Origin: Eimeria necatrix
Taxonomy: Eukaryota > Apicomplexa > Conoidasida > Eucoccidiorida > Eimeriidae
Assembly: GCF_000499385.1 (NCBI RefSeq)
Contig: NW_013655088.1
Coordinates: 1-48,241, forward strand
Length of the DNA: 48,241 nt
Direction of reading: 5' to 3'
Part shown: in pieces, positions 34,146-46,400 of the stretch
Layout: each line of letters starts with the position of its first letter
How positions within the stretch are numbered: position 1 is the stretch's first letter
Made by a program: the position numbers and the translations under genes
Notes under the pieces: model-generated
Database searches by the model: none
Told to the model about the DNA's origin: nothing
Seen by the model: the letters and a program-made list of their open reading frames with translations, nothing else

Positions 34146-37100
34146 GGGGCCCCGGGATGGAAGAGGCTCCAGGAGCCCCACCAGCGGATGCTCTTGGGGC
34201 TACAGGAAAATATAAGACAGGTAAGGTTTAGGGTTTAGGGTTTAGGGTTTAGGGTTTGGGTCTCCTGGCCTATGTTACGACGCCTGCCCACTGTGTGATG
34301 GCTAGGGTTTACAATAGAGGAATTAGGGTTTAGGGTTTAGGGTTTAGGGTTTGCGCTGCAGCATGGCCAGAGTTATGCTCTTCATCAGCTGCTGTCAGCC
34401 CTGGAGGCGCTGCAGCGGCTGCAGCAGGTGCCTTCTGCTGCTCGGCCTGCTGCCACAGCAGCAATATCCGCAGCAGCAGCAGCAGCATCTGCAGAAGCAG
34501 GGGCATTCGCTGCTGCTTGTGTAGAGCTAGAGGTCAAAAGGAAAGCAGCAGCAGCAGCTGCTGCTGCTGCAGATTTGCCACTGCTGCTGCTGCGAGTCGA
34601 GGAGGCTCTTCGGGCGAAGCTGACGCAGGCAGCTGAAGCAGCTCAGCATGCTGCTGCTGGTGCTCCTGCTGCAGCAGCAGCTGCTGCTGCTGCTGTCGCG
34701 AATGCAGGGCCAGCCACAAGACAAAAAGCATCCACAGCAGCAGCACAGGCAGCAACAGCAGCAGAGGGGAAGAAGGCTGTGTTCTGCAGCTTTTTGCTGC
34801 GGGCGCTGCGTCTGTTTGCTGCTGCTGCCACTCCCTGTCCCGCTTTGCTTCAATTCACAAGTTGCACACTGATATCCAAGTCAGCTGCCGTTGCTTCTGC
34901 TGCTGTTGGTGCTGCCGCTGCACTTGCCGCTGCTGCTGCTGCTGCTGCTGCTGTTGGTGCTGCCGCTGCACTTGCCGCTGCTGCTGCTGCTGCTGCTGTT
35001 GCTGCTGATGCTGGTGCAGCTGTCGGTTCAGCTGTAGAGTGCAGCATGCGTTTCTCTCTTGACTTGAATCTGCTGCGCTGCGTTTGCTGGTGCTGCTGCT
35101 GCTGCGCTTGCTGCTGCACTTCCTGCGTGGTTTGCTGCTGCTGCTGCTGCAGATGCGCCTGGTTTTCTACTGGGCAGCTAGTGGAGCTGTCAGAGCTGCT
35201 GCTGGAGCTGCAGCCCGAAGGCCAGACGAACTTAGAGGCCCTGCATGCTCTCAATGCCCGTAAGTCAATGCCTAGCAGCAGCAGCAGCAGCAGCAACAGC
35301 AGTAACAGCAGTAGCAGCAGCAGCAGGGTTTCTTTCGCATCTTAGGTAGAGCCTGTGGCAGCACGTAGAGGCGAGTGGAACAAAGAGACGATCTGGCGAC
35401 TATCGCTGCTGCTGCGTTTGCTGCTGCGGCATCTGCTGCTGCTGCTGCCCTTGCTTCCGCTGCAGCACACGGCTGCCGTTTGCCCTGCTGCGTTTTGTGC
35501 TGCAGGCCTTACAGCAGCTGCTGAAGCGTCTGAGATATCTCTGCAGCAGCTGCTGGTGAGTTCCCTTGCTGCTTAGGCTTAGTTGCTGCTGCTGCATGCG
35601 ACCAAGTCGGTCTTTCCTTCGATGAATCCACCCATGCTGCTGCTGCTGCTGCTGCTGCACTTTGTGCTGCAGCGCCTCATTCGGGCCTATGGAGGCATGG
35701 GCCTCACAAGCCCCTCTCTTCTAGCAGCAGCCCTTAGCCACTTTCCTGCCCCTGGGGCCTCGGGGGGCCCCCTTCTGGGGGCCCCTGTACCCTGTGGAGT
35801 GCCATCAGAAGCAGCAAAGGCAGCAGCAATGCGAGCGGTCCTTTCTGCAGCAGCCGAGGCGCTTCCAGAGCAGCAGCAGCACGAGCCGTTGCTGCGGTGC
35901 AGCACGGCCTATGCGCAGTCTCTGGCTGACTACGAGGCAGCAGCAGCAGTCGCAACAGCGGCAGCAGCAGCAGCGGACCCTAAGGGCGTCACTACCGAAT
36001 TTCAGTAGGGCTATGTTGTTGCAGATGCTTCTGCTGCTACAGCAACACCTTTTCCTGCTGCTGCTGCTGCTGCTGCTGCTTCTGGGTGGAATTAGGCGAC
36101 TTCAAGAAAGAGCAGCAGGAAGCTGCAATTGTGCTGCTATGTTGCTACTGCTTTCTGTCCTGCTGCTTGTGCAGGCCTGCCTTGGTGTTGCTGCAGTGCT
36201 TGCTGGAGCAGCAGGCTCTTTCCCGACCGAAGCTGCTGCAGCTGCTCCCCACCTTGCTGCGGGAGCTGCAGCGAGGTAGGCAGCAGCAGCAGCAGCAGCT
36301 GCAGTTCTGCGGCCTCGTACTTTCCGCATGTGCCAGCTGCGAATTGCACCTGGTGGAGCTCTGGGAGGAACTGCTGAGCCCGTTGCTGCAGATGCCTCCT
36401 GCAGACGATCCTGCTCCAGCAGCAACAGCAGCGGCAGCAGCAGCAGCGCCGTGGGGAGGCTGGCTGCTGTCTCGCCCTCTGCTGCAGCATGTGGAAGTAG
36501 CAGTTGCTGCTGGATGTTTCTGTGGGGTTGCTGCCTCTGGCAGTGAAACTAAAGAGAACAGAGAGGAACTGTTGCGTGCTGCAGCGTCAGCAGCAGCGCA
36601 CGCAGCAACATTAGCAGAAGGATTTCTGGCGTTGCTGCGGCGCAGCAGCAGCAATTTTAGTCAGCTCACGGGGGAGGCACTGCAGGACCTAACAGAGGAT
36701 ATATGTGGTGAGACTGCTACCGTTGCTGCGTCGGTTGTGCTGCTGCTGCTGCTGTAGTTGTGGTGCTGCAACTGTTGCAGTTCTGGTGCTGCTGCAGCTG
36801 CAGCAGCGCGGGTGGTAGCCAAAGCTGCGCATTTTTTGCTGCGGGCATGGTGGCACTAATGCAGGCCTCTATCGAGCACACGCTGCTGCTGCAGCGCTGC
36901 TCGATCTACAGCAGCAGCAGCAGCAGCAGCGGGAAGCCTGCTTCCAGCTGCAAAAGGAAGACGCACCAGGGGCAGCACCTCCAGCAGCAGCAACACAGCC
37001 TTTTCGTGAACTTCTTACTGCGGAGTTTCCCGAGCTGCAGTTGTCGCAGCAGCAAAAGCAGAGGGGGAACAAGCACGCGCAGCAGCTGCTGCAGCAACAG

Positions 37101-38522
37101 CAGTTGCAGCTGCAGCAGCAGCTGGCGCAGCAGAGAAGCGATTTGCTGTTCTTGCTGCTCTCCGAATATGCGTGGCGAGGCACCCCAAGGTGAACTTCAG
37201 ATCCTGAGACTAATATGCATGTTAAATATATTATTTTTAAATAGTTACTTCTGAAAACTTAAACAGCAAACGCAAAAATGCAAAGTGTTCTTGAGACAAC
37301 ATTCAGCACGAGGCCGTTACAGTGTGCACATACACAGGATAGATATATATGTATAGAAATATACATATGCACATGCATATATATGTATATATATGCATAG
37401 ATATCTATTTGCATACTTATGTAATTACGTAATAATATATACAGATATATTCGTGCACTCATGCATATAAACATATATATAATATATATACACATATATA
37501 TTTTATACATAAGTGCATGAATATACTCATTATATGTACTTACGTAAATAAAGCATAAATACATACATGTGTACCTGTATATATATATATACATAAGTAT
37601 AAGGATAATGACATATATGTGGACATATATGTATTCACCAGCAGTGTGTGCATGTTATGCTGTATGCATATACACATATTCATATAGCCACTTACCTGCA
37701 TATATAATATAAATGATTATCTATTTATATATTTGTACTTATATATGTGCGCTGCTGCTGCTTCTTTGTGTAGCACTTTCACTTTGTGGTTTTGGGGCTT
37801 CAGACTTAGTCTGGAGATTTGTTTTTATCTATTTGTTTGCATCCTGTGGCTTTTCAAGTGCGTGCTGTTGATGCGAAAGGCCTATTCGCGGTCTAATATC
37901 AAGTGCTGCCTCGTCTTGCTGCTGCTGCTGCTGCTGCTGTTGCCGCTGCTGCTGCTGCAGGAGCGGCGAGCAACTGCCACCGGCTCTGCTGCTGGAAATT
38001 GAGGGAAAGGCTGGCGGGGGGCCCGGGGGCCTGCAGCAGCCAGCAATTTGCTGCTTCTTGCAGGCAGCAGCACGAGGAGCTGGCGCACTGAGCCGCAGCA
38101 GCAGCAGCAGCGACGGCGGACAAAGCAGCAGCAGCAGCCACACAGAAAGTGACGAAGGCAGCACGTGCGGAAGCAGCAGCATCGCGCATTCAGCTCCCGC
38201 TGCACTTAATGTAGAAACAGCTGCTGAGTGCAGCAGCAGCATTAACAGCACCAGGCCGGAGCCCAGCAGTGCTTTTATTGATTCGCTGTTGCTGCTGCCT
38301 CAGCTGCTTCATGAGGGCCTGGCCGTTTCACCCCCGCTGCAGCAGCTGCTGTCGCTGCTGCTGCTGCTGCCGAACGAACAAGGCCTAGAAGCACTTGCTG
38401 CTGCAGCAAACCGCTACATGCTGCGCCTTCAGCAATTGCTGCTGGCCGCCCGCCTGCAGCAGCGGCACAAAGGGGGCCCAGAGGGGCCCCATGAAGTCTC
38501 CAAAGCCCCAAGGGCCCCCTGA
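33093..38522 (+). CDS. Seven-exon helical HAAR-rich protein, possibly organellar
   Basis: Exons: 33093-34220, 34362-35259, 35350-35555, 35673-35987, 36197-36707, 36865-37189, 37961-38522. All phases agree and total 1,314 codons plus TGA. Donors are good (GTAAGG, GTAAGT, GTGAGT, GTGAGA, GTGAAC; 35988 is weaker), and most acceptors are CTGCAG. The N-terminus MLLLGGLTRAAPPAAPKTLR is basic and lacks acids, like a mitochondrial presequence. The body is helical (YALHQLLSALEALQRLQ; LVELSELLLELQPEGQTNL; QQLLRLIRAYGGMGLTSPSL; PKLLQLLPTLLRELQR; SDLLFLLLSEYAWRG), with polyA, polyQ and a dubious Cys run in exon 2 that may hide another intron. Short helix pairs such as LIRAYGGMGLTSPSLL recall organellar RNA-binding helical-repeat proteins, but I see no RAP domain. 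Function unknown. It converges with the TBC-TLDc gene. Confidence 0.6.
34221..34361 (+). repeat. Telomere-repeat intron of the helical protein gene
   Basis: The donor CAG|GTAAGG runs straight into TTTAGGG repeats (34225-34256). A unique stretch of about 65 bases follows, then a second array (34324-34352) and the acceptor GGGTTTGCGCTGCAG. The end closely resembles two PAN2 intron ends (GGGTTTTGCGCAG and GGGTTTGCGCGCAG). Confidence 0.85.
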
Positions 38523-38747
38523 GGCTGTAGAGGGGCCCCACTGTTTGGGTTCATTCATTTGTGTATTTATGCACATTTATACATATTTAAATCTGTCATT
38601 TTTGTGTTCCTGCGCTCACAGATGTATTTACTAACCAACATTTTGGCTGGGGGGAGCGAGCAAAGACTTACGGCGAATAGAAATGAATGAGGTGTACATA
38701 CACTGCAGGCCAGTGACCGTTCGAGGAACGGTACATGCACAGTTGTG

Positions 38748-38781
<34 letters not shown>

Positions 38782-40463
38782 CAGTAGCTGCTTTGGCTGC
38801 CTTTATAACGCAAAGAGAGAACTTAGGCCTCAATTCTTTTTTCCTGAAATGCTTCTAATTATGCACTGACTGAGATGCGCATCCGCAGCCGCAGCTTGAA
38901 GAGTAAGTACACCTAGTACGTTCATGCAAGTAACTTTTGTGTGTCTGTGGAGTATAAAAAATAAATACAAAATATGGAAAGACAGGCACTATCTTTGAGC
39001 TCTTGCGCCGGGCGAAGCCAGCAAAGGAGTAAAAAATAGAGCCAACGACAGCTCCTGCAGCACGCTCGCCATTTGCATGCGCAGGTCTGCTGCTGTAAGA
39101 GCCCACAGCCTATATGCATGCATGCATGCACGCATGCATGCACGCATGCATGCATGAAGTTACTTTGCATGCATTTCCAGCTGTGCAGCTCCGCTTGCGT
39201 CTATACATGTACGTGGGGCACACGTATGTTGTACAGACAGTGACGCACAGGGATGAGCTTCGAATGCATGCGTGCGTGCATTGGCTAGCCAGTGCATGCA
39301 TGCACGCATTGGCTGCATGCATGCACTGGCTGCCAGTACATGCATGCATGCATTCATTGCACAGCCCGTGCCCGCATCCGGCCTTTTCACTTTGCAAACT
39401 CGGTTCATCTCACCAGCCCGCCCAGCACGCGGCACAGAGATGGCGCACAAGCAAGTGTGGCATATCTGCATGCACAAGTGTATATGTGTTTGTGTTATTG
39501 CGTTTTTATTTGTGTTATATCATTATTGCATGTATGTTGTGTTTGAAGATTCACTTGTCTGTGCTGGGCAGTAGATCTATGCATGTTCAAACAAGCACCA
39601 ATACTTGTGTGCATTTGCATGCATGCTTACCCAGTACGCGTGGAGGCGCATTCCTAGAGCATGCATCATGCACATATTAAAAAAATACTCTATATACAGT
39701 GGGCACACTTTATATACAACATATACACAATGTATATGTGTGTCTGCATGCAATACCCACGCGCACGATAAACGCATGCAGCCGCCGACATACATTTGGC
39801 TGGTCCACTTATGGTTATTTGTTTTAAATTGTATTTTCTGTTGTCTTAAATGGACTTCTTAAAAGGTTTTCGGTTTTGCATGCAAGTTGTTGGTTGGGTG
39901 ACCTGAGTGCGCTGTAACGGTGCCAAGCAGCGACAATGCAAACAGCAAGAGCGAGGTAAACGGGTCGAGTCAATTAAATAGTCCTAAATATATAATTAAT
40001 TAATTCATTCCATCAGATTACGCGTATCCATTCAGCAATCCTATTAAATACTACGAGGCCAACCGCCACTCATGTGCAGCGACTCCAGGAAAAAATGCAG
40101 AAAAAACACAACTGGGCCGCAGCACCAGCTGCTGCTGCTGCTGCAAGAGCAGCGCCCCGCGCTGCTGTTACACCTGCCACAACAGCAGCAGCTGTTGCAG
40201 TAGCTGCCGCTGCTGACCTCACCGCCACGCCACTGCTGCCGCTGGCTCTGCGGATGCGGCTGCTAGTAGTGCTGCTGCTGCAACTGCAGCTGCTGCTGAA
40301 GCAGCGCTTTTTGCAGCTGCTTTAGAAAGAGCTGCTGCTGCCGTTCCCACAGCTACAGCAGCGCCAAGAGCTGCACAGGAGCTGCTGCTGCTGTTTCCAC
40401 AGCAGCAGCTAGAGCTGCAACGGGAGTTCCTGCTGCCACTGCAGCAGCCAAAGCAACAAACAG
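38523..40463. other. Intergenic region between convergent genes
   Basis: Contents: one palindrome variant (GTGTACATACAC, 38691), a CTG tract (38751-38780), TGCATGCA clusters (39112-39360) and short TATA-rich stretches (39690-39740). Plus-strand open frames at 40018-40540 look protein-like in places, but they overlap antisense to the last TBC-TLDc exon and are GCA/CTG reads. I do not call them. Confidence 0.5.
39112..39360. repeat. Cluster of TGCATGCA palindromes
   Basis: More than ten overlapping copies of TGCATGCA or CATGCATG lie within 250 bases, with CACGCATGCATG interruptions. TGCATGCA is a recognised AP2-type site in Plasmodium and Toxoplasma promoters. Here the cluster sits between two gene ends rather than upstream of a start, so it may be only a microsatellite. 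Confidence 0.7.
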
Positions 40464-43400
40464 CTATCTCAGTCCCCAAACCTCTATTTCCATCAACTTG
40501 CACTCCGAAAACTCTGAAGTAAACAGCGGAGCAGAGTTGAAGGAAGCCGAGGGGTAGCTGCGGCAGTGCGACAGATCCGCGTCCACCCACAAGGCGACCC
40601 TGCAGCAACCATCGAAAAATTGCAAAAAAAGCAAAATAACAACTAAATAGAGTTTTGAAACTGCAAGAAAGAACAAAAATGCGAAAAGCAAAAGATCATC
40701 TGCACTTTTTCTGCAAACAACTGCCTCTGCAAAGTTGCAACGGCTCAATAGGCAACAAGATGAAGCAACGAGACGAAGCAGCCACTGCTGCTTTGACGAA
40801 TGAAAAAAAGGAGTGCATGAAATAATAATACCGGAAATAGTTTAAGTACTAAATATAACAATAATACAGACAAAATCCGCAAAATCATGCAGAGGCAAGC
40901 AACATTAAGCTTAGCCAACAAACGTGAACTCCACGCACTCAAGCTCATAAAGAACACATAAAGATATGAAGAAGATAAAATGGACTGCAGCAACCACGAC
41001 GGGCCTCTACGCATGTTTGCTGTAGCAATTATCTATCTAAAACCTTATTCGCTACTGACTTCCTGCAATGAAAGATCTCAGAAAGAACATGAAACTAGGC
41101 GGCAGAGCAGAGTAGTGAACAAGAAGTGAAGAGAAAAACAAATCAATGGAAGGCAAAAAGAGAAGAAGGATTCAATGCGGTTCAAAAAAGAGAAAGAAGA
41201 ATCGAACAGGACAGATCGAAGAAATGGAGGAAACAAATAAGCAAAAGGAAGAAACGAAATGCGATTGAGTCAAAAATCTCAAAAGAGACAAGAAAAGGCA
41301 GCAAAAAGTGAAATGATATAGAGAGAAATGAGCGGGAAGTCAGTCAAACAAGACTGAGAATAAATAAGAACTGAACAGGGAAAAAAGAGAAAAGAACAGC
41401 AATTTAAGTAATAGGAAAAAGAAAGCAAAACGAGCTCAATCCGGAGAGGGAAGGCAAAAGAGCAAGAGACCTGAAAAGACCCAACGGGCTGCCTTGCAGG
41501 ACGAAGAGAAGCAAAGAGCAAATTGAAAAGAAAGAGGAGCCAAAAAAGTCACAAAAAAGATGAAAAGAAACAAAAAAAAGGAGAAAAAAGTAGAAAAGAA
41601 TTCAACAAATTACCCGTCGCTGCCCAGAAATATTCCGTCGCTGCGGACTCGCAGAAACACCGCGTTTTTGCCGGTCCACCAAAAGGCGTTTGGCTTGGGG
41701 GTTAAAGTGAAGACAAAGGCATCACTGAGGTCTGTGCCTGGAAAAAAAGAAGAAATAAATGATACAAAATACTATTTCGAGACTAAATAAGACAAAAGAT
41801 GCCTTCTGTACTTGTCCAGATCGACAGCCGAGGGCGCAAAAAAGGCAAAAAACGAAAGAAGAAGCAGCAGCAGTTCGCAAAGCTGCACAGAAAGGCCACA
41901 AAAAGACCCAAAACAAAAACAGCCACAAATGCATCTTTTCTGAAGGCAAAAACCCACATATGAATCCACAAAAACCCAGATAAAAGCCTTTTAATTTATT
42001 TATTTCGTGTTCCCCTTTCTGCCCAAGTTTGGTTTCATGTGTATAAATCTGTGTGTGTCTGTGCAGATTAACTTGCGTCTTTATGACTGTTTAAGAACGC
42101 ATTTCAAGGCATCTCCGTGTACTGATGTACATGAATGAAGAACTCAAGTACATACCAGTATATACATATACATATATATATGTATTTATATTATAGAGGT
42201 GAAGGCAAATGTAGTTGTAGTTCATACATATATTTACACATATTCACAAACGCACATGTATGTATATATACATTTATTATATACTTGGCACAAGTACATG
42301 CAACAACGCAAAAGCCCGCCTGCGTACAAAGCCTATAAGCATTAAGATGTACAAATGCAAATAAATGAGTGTAAATGCATTCTAATGCATACTGCATGTA
42401 CGGCCAGTGCAGAGATGAATGCAGAAAAGTGCGAAAAGTGAACTTGTGAAGGCAATACCCTATTTGCCCCCACTGTATGTACACTGAAACTCGGCTAAAC
42501 CGCGAAAAATAACGGACAAAACTGCATGCAGTTAATTGAGTTTGCACAAGTTGAACTCTCGAAAAGAAAGACAAAGCAGCAAAAGTGTGCACGGCGGACA
42601 AGAGTTGACGCTGCTTTTGTGGCTGCTGAAGACGACGGGGGAAAAGAAGCCAAAGCTTTCTCTGCCGTCTGTCGACGCGCAGAAGATAAAGGGGTTAAAA
42701 CAATTCGAGCAGCGAGTCATCAAAGAAGACAAAGTGAAGCCGTCGCGGCTGCTGCTGAACACCAGCCACGGGGTCTGCAGCGCAGGCAGCAGCACACAGG
42801 ATTTTCCCAGAGTTTTGCCAAAGAGACAAACTCGCGGTCGCTCAGGGACACTAGCTACAGCCCAGCTAGCTAGCTAGCTAGCCAGCTCGCTGGCTGGCTT
42901 CTTGGCTAGCTAGTTAGCTGGCTAGCTCGCTAGTTGGCTAGCTAGCCGGCTGCCTAGTTGGCTAGCTAGTTAACTACCTAGCGCGAGAACAATTAGGTAG
43001 ACGGCTCGGTTTACAAGTGAGTCGCCAGACACCTAGTTATGCATGTGTCGGCTAGCTAGTCAGCTAGCTAGTTAGCTAGCTAATCAGCTAGGTAGCTAGC
43101 TAGCTAGCTAGCTAGCTAGCTAGGCAGTTGGCTAGCTACCTAGTTGGGAGAGGCCTCACTGTGCATCTTTGTATTTCTGGCAGCCAACGCCATATGGTGT
43201 CCCAAGTGCCCAGGGAGCTGATGATTGTCGACTGGCCCTCAGGCTTTATGGTCAAGAACTCATGCTGTAAGCAAACCCAAACCCTAAACCCTAAACCCTA
43301 AACCCTCAACGATACAGCACAAAGCCTTAAAAATCCGCAGGAAGACGCACACACGCCGGAACACGGGGCCCTCGATAGGCAGAAACTTTGGACGAGCCCC

Positions 43401-46400
43401 TAGTTCTTAAACCCTAAACTCTAGACCCTAAACCCTAAAGGGCAAAAGCTCACAATTTTTGTCGACATGAGGTAAGGGCTCTGCAATCCGGTGGACGCTT
43501 CTCTGAATTCACAAACACGATTACCCTAAACTCTAAACCCTAATTCTTGAATTTGAAGCCTCTCTCGGCCAAAATGGACCTAGGGTTTAGGGTTTAGGGT
43601 TCCGGGATTGGGGTTTAGGGTTTAGGCCTTGGGAAAACTGCCGACCCAAGGACCCTCCAGATGTGCGTCTTGAGATTTCGGGCCGTCTGCAGATCGCATA
43701 AAACCCCAAACCCTAAACCCTTCCCCTAAACCCTAAACCCTGATTTTGAAGTGCTTATGCTGCAGAGCTAATAAGCCTGAACGGAGGCTGCGCTTGATCT
43801 TGTCTACCCAGAAAAGTTCAAGACGAGAACCAGGGTTTAGGGTTTAACGGCCAGGATTCGCGGAAAACAGCTGGAAGTAGGGTTTAGGGTTTAGGGTTTA
43901 GCACTTACGGTGGACAACACGTTAATGCTCAGCCGCGGGTCAGTACTACAGCGGTACAAAACCTTCTCGGCCGCCTCAATGGTATCGCATGCCATCAGAT
44001 CCGGCTGCAGACCACACCGTAAAGCCTAAACCCTCAGCCCTAAACCCTAAACCCTAAACCCTAAACCGCAGGACCTAAACCCTCAGGGCCATGAGCGCTA
44101 ATCCGAGCCTGCAAAGCACTGCAGCGCCTTTAAAGCCAAGCAGCCCCGCCCTTGCGCGCTTGCCCGCCCTGGACCCTAAACCCTAACGCCAAACCCTAAA
44201 CCCTAAACCCTAAACCCTAAACCCTCGCTTGCCTCGAGCATCTGGACGAGGGCGAGTGAAAACCTGAAGAGAGCCATGCTGCCCTCGAACAGAAGAGCCC
44301 CCATGATCCTCAAGACGAAGTCGAAAGGCAGCAAACGGGCAAAGGCGTCTTGCAGCCCCCGAGCTGTCCAGGCCGGAAGGTCCACCCCCAAGTGGCGCAT
44401 GTGCAGGAAAAGACGCGGGAACTTGAAACGAATCGAAGCCACCACAGAGGTCACCAGCCTGCCCGCCAGCAGCAGCAGCAGCAGCAGCAGTGGAGGCAGC
44501 AGCAGCAGCGGCGGCGGCACAAACGCGGTCGCAGCAGCAGTAGTGGCGGCAGCACCAGCAGCAAACACGGCTGCCGCAGCAGCAGTCGCAGTGGCGACAG
44601 CAGCAACAGCAGCAGCGGAGAAGGCAGCAAACGCGGCGCAGCAGCAGCAGCAGCAGCAGCAGCATTCCACGAGCAGCAGGCAACTCCCCGTGGTGCTGGC
44701 CTGGTGCGAAAAAGCCCTAAACCCTAAACCCTAAATCTTATATGAGACAGGCTGGGCATACCAAATGAAGTCTTTGCGCTTTATCACCACGTAGTCCAGC
44801 TTGTGCATAACTGAAAGACAAACAAAAACACGCAAACCCTAAACCCTAAACCCTTAACCCTAAACCCAAAGCAAACCAGGAACACCCAAGTAACCAGCCA
44901 AGCAACGCACTTAAAAACATACAAATAGCATACTAAACATATCCTAAGCCCGCCAATGAAGACTTATTAACACAGCAGCCCCCGCGGCCCATATTACCGA
45001 CCCTGGGGGCCCCTGAGGGCCCCTAAGGGGCCCTGAGGGGCCCCCAGCAGCGCTCAAGGGGCCCCTTGCCGCGCCACAGCCTCAATCAACAGTCTAAGAA
45101 CCCTCTAGGGGCCCCCGCGGCCCCTACGGGCTTCTTCTTTCTGTTGAGGGGCCCCTGGGGGCCCCTAGGGGCCCCTGGGAGCGCCAGGCTACGGCCCCAA
45201 ACTACTCCCAAGATCCCAAAAGCCCGCAAGATTTGCCCCTGGGGCCCCCAAAGCATCTTTAAAGTGCCCCCAGAAGCCCTACAGAGGCCCTGAGGGCCCA
45301 TGTGGCTATGGGCCCCCGTGGGGCCTCCCTGAGGCCACCTTGGGGCCCCTTGAGGCCCCCTTGGGGCCCCTTGAGGACCCCTTGGGGCCCCTTGAGGCCC
45401 CCTTGGGCCCCCTTGAGGCTCCCTTGGGGCCCCCTGAGGCTATTTAGGTTGCAGGGGGCCCCCCGGGGCCCCTTTTAAAGTAGAACTGGTGAACTCACGC
45501 CTGGAGTGGTGTTGGTGCTTTCTGGTAGTCTCTTGAGCATGTTTGACGAGAGAGTACAAGACGGAAAAGGCCGCTGGCTCGCTCATGTAGAGCAGCAGAA
45601 TGCAGGCAAGGTGGGGGATGATCTGCGGCGCAGCCGTCGGGCTAGCCAAACCCTAAACCCTAAACCCTAAACCCTAAACCCTAAATCCTGGGTGTTTCGC
45701 CCCCACGCCTGCTGCACCCGAACCCAGGCTCCTAAGCGCTGCTACTCCCGCCGCCCTGCGCTTTAAACCCTACGCCCAACGCCCCAAAGCCTAATCCCCA
45801 AACCCTAAACCCTAAGCCCAAACCCTAAACCCTAAACCCTCAACCCACAGGACAGAACTCAAGTCCCCTCCTGAAGAAAGCAAAAAGGCCCCACAAAAGC
45901 CGCCGAGCCGCCGCCTGGCCGCTAGGGTTTAAAAGGCGGCTGAAGTCTGTTACGTCTTCGAGGAAGTAGACGGTGGTCCTAAACCCCAGGCACGCAAACC
46001 CTAAACCCTAAACCCTAAACCCTAAACCCTAAACCCTAAACCCTAAACCCCAGACCTGAACCCTACACCCTGAGCCCTGCGTCCCAAACCCTAAACGCTA
46101 GGCGCTGAAGCCTGTGCACTACACCCTGGCCCTAAACCTTGAATCCCAAACCCTAATCCCTAGACCCAAAACCCTGAGTCCTAAGTCCTGAACCCTAAAC
46201 CCTAAACCCTTGATGCTGAATTCTGGGGAGAAAGTACCCGGCTCCCTTTTCGATTTGTTCTTCCCAGCTCTTTGATTTGTGAGAGGAATCGTTTTGGGGC
46301 GACTTTTGCTGCAGTTCCTGCTGCTGCTGCCGCTGCTGCTGCCGCTGCTGCTGCTGCCGCTGCTGCTGGTTGTGCTCGTAGTAGTCAACGGAGTTCGGGG

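Noticed and set aside
40018..40559. Plus-strand frames with protein-like tails such as NSYLSPQTSISINLHSENSE
   Set aside because: The region is antisense to the last TBC-TLDc exon, whose reading (VALWVDADL to EVWGLR and stop) matches the TLDc C-terminus.
43171..43265. Plus-strand exon-like stretch RELMIVDWPSGFMVKNSC with apparent acceptor and donor
   Set aside because: The minus-strand reading fits the TBC-TLDc gene by phase on both sides and gives TIWRWLPEIQR, a typical lead-in to TLDc.
44276..44734. 152-residue plus-strand frame rich in Ser and Ala
   Set aside because: Antisense to the TBC exon 44233-44458 and to CTG-repeat intron DNA.
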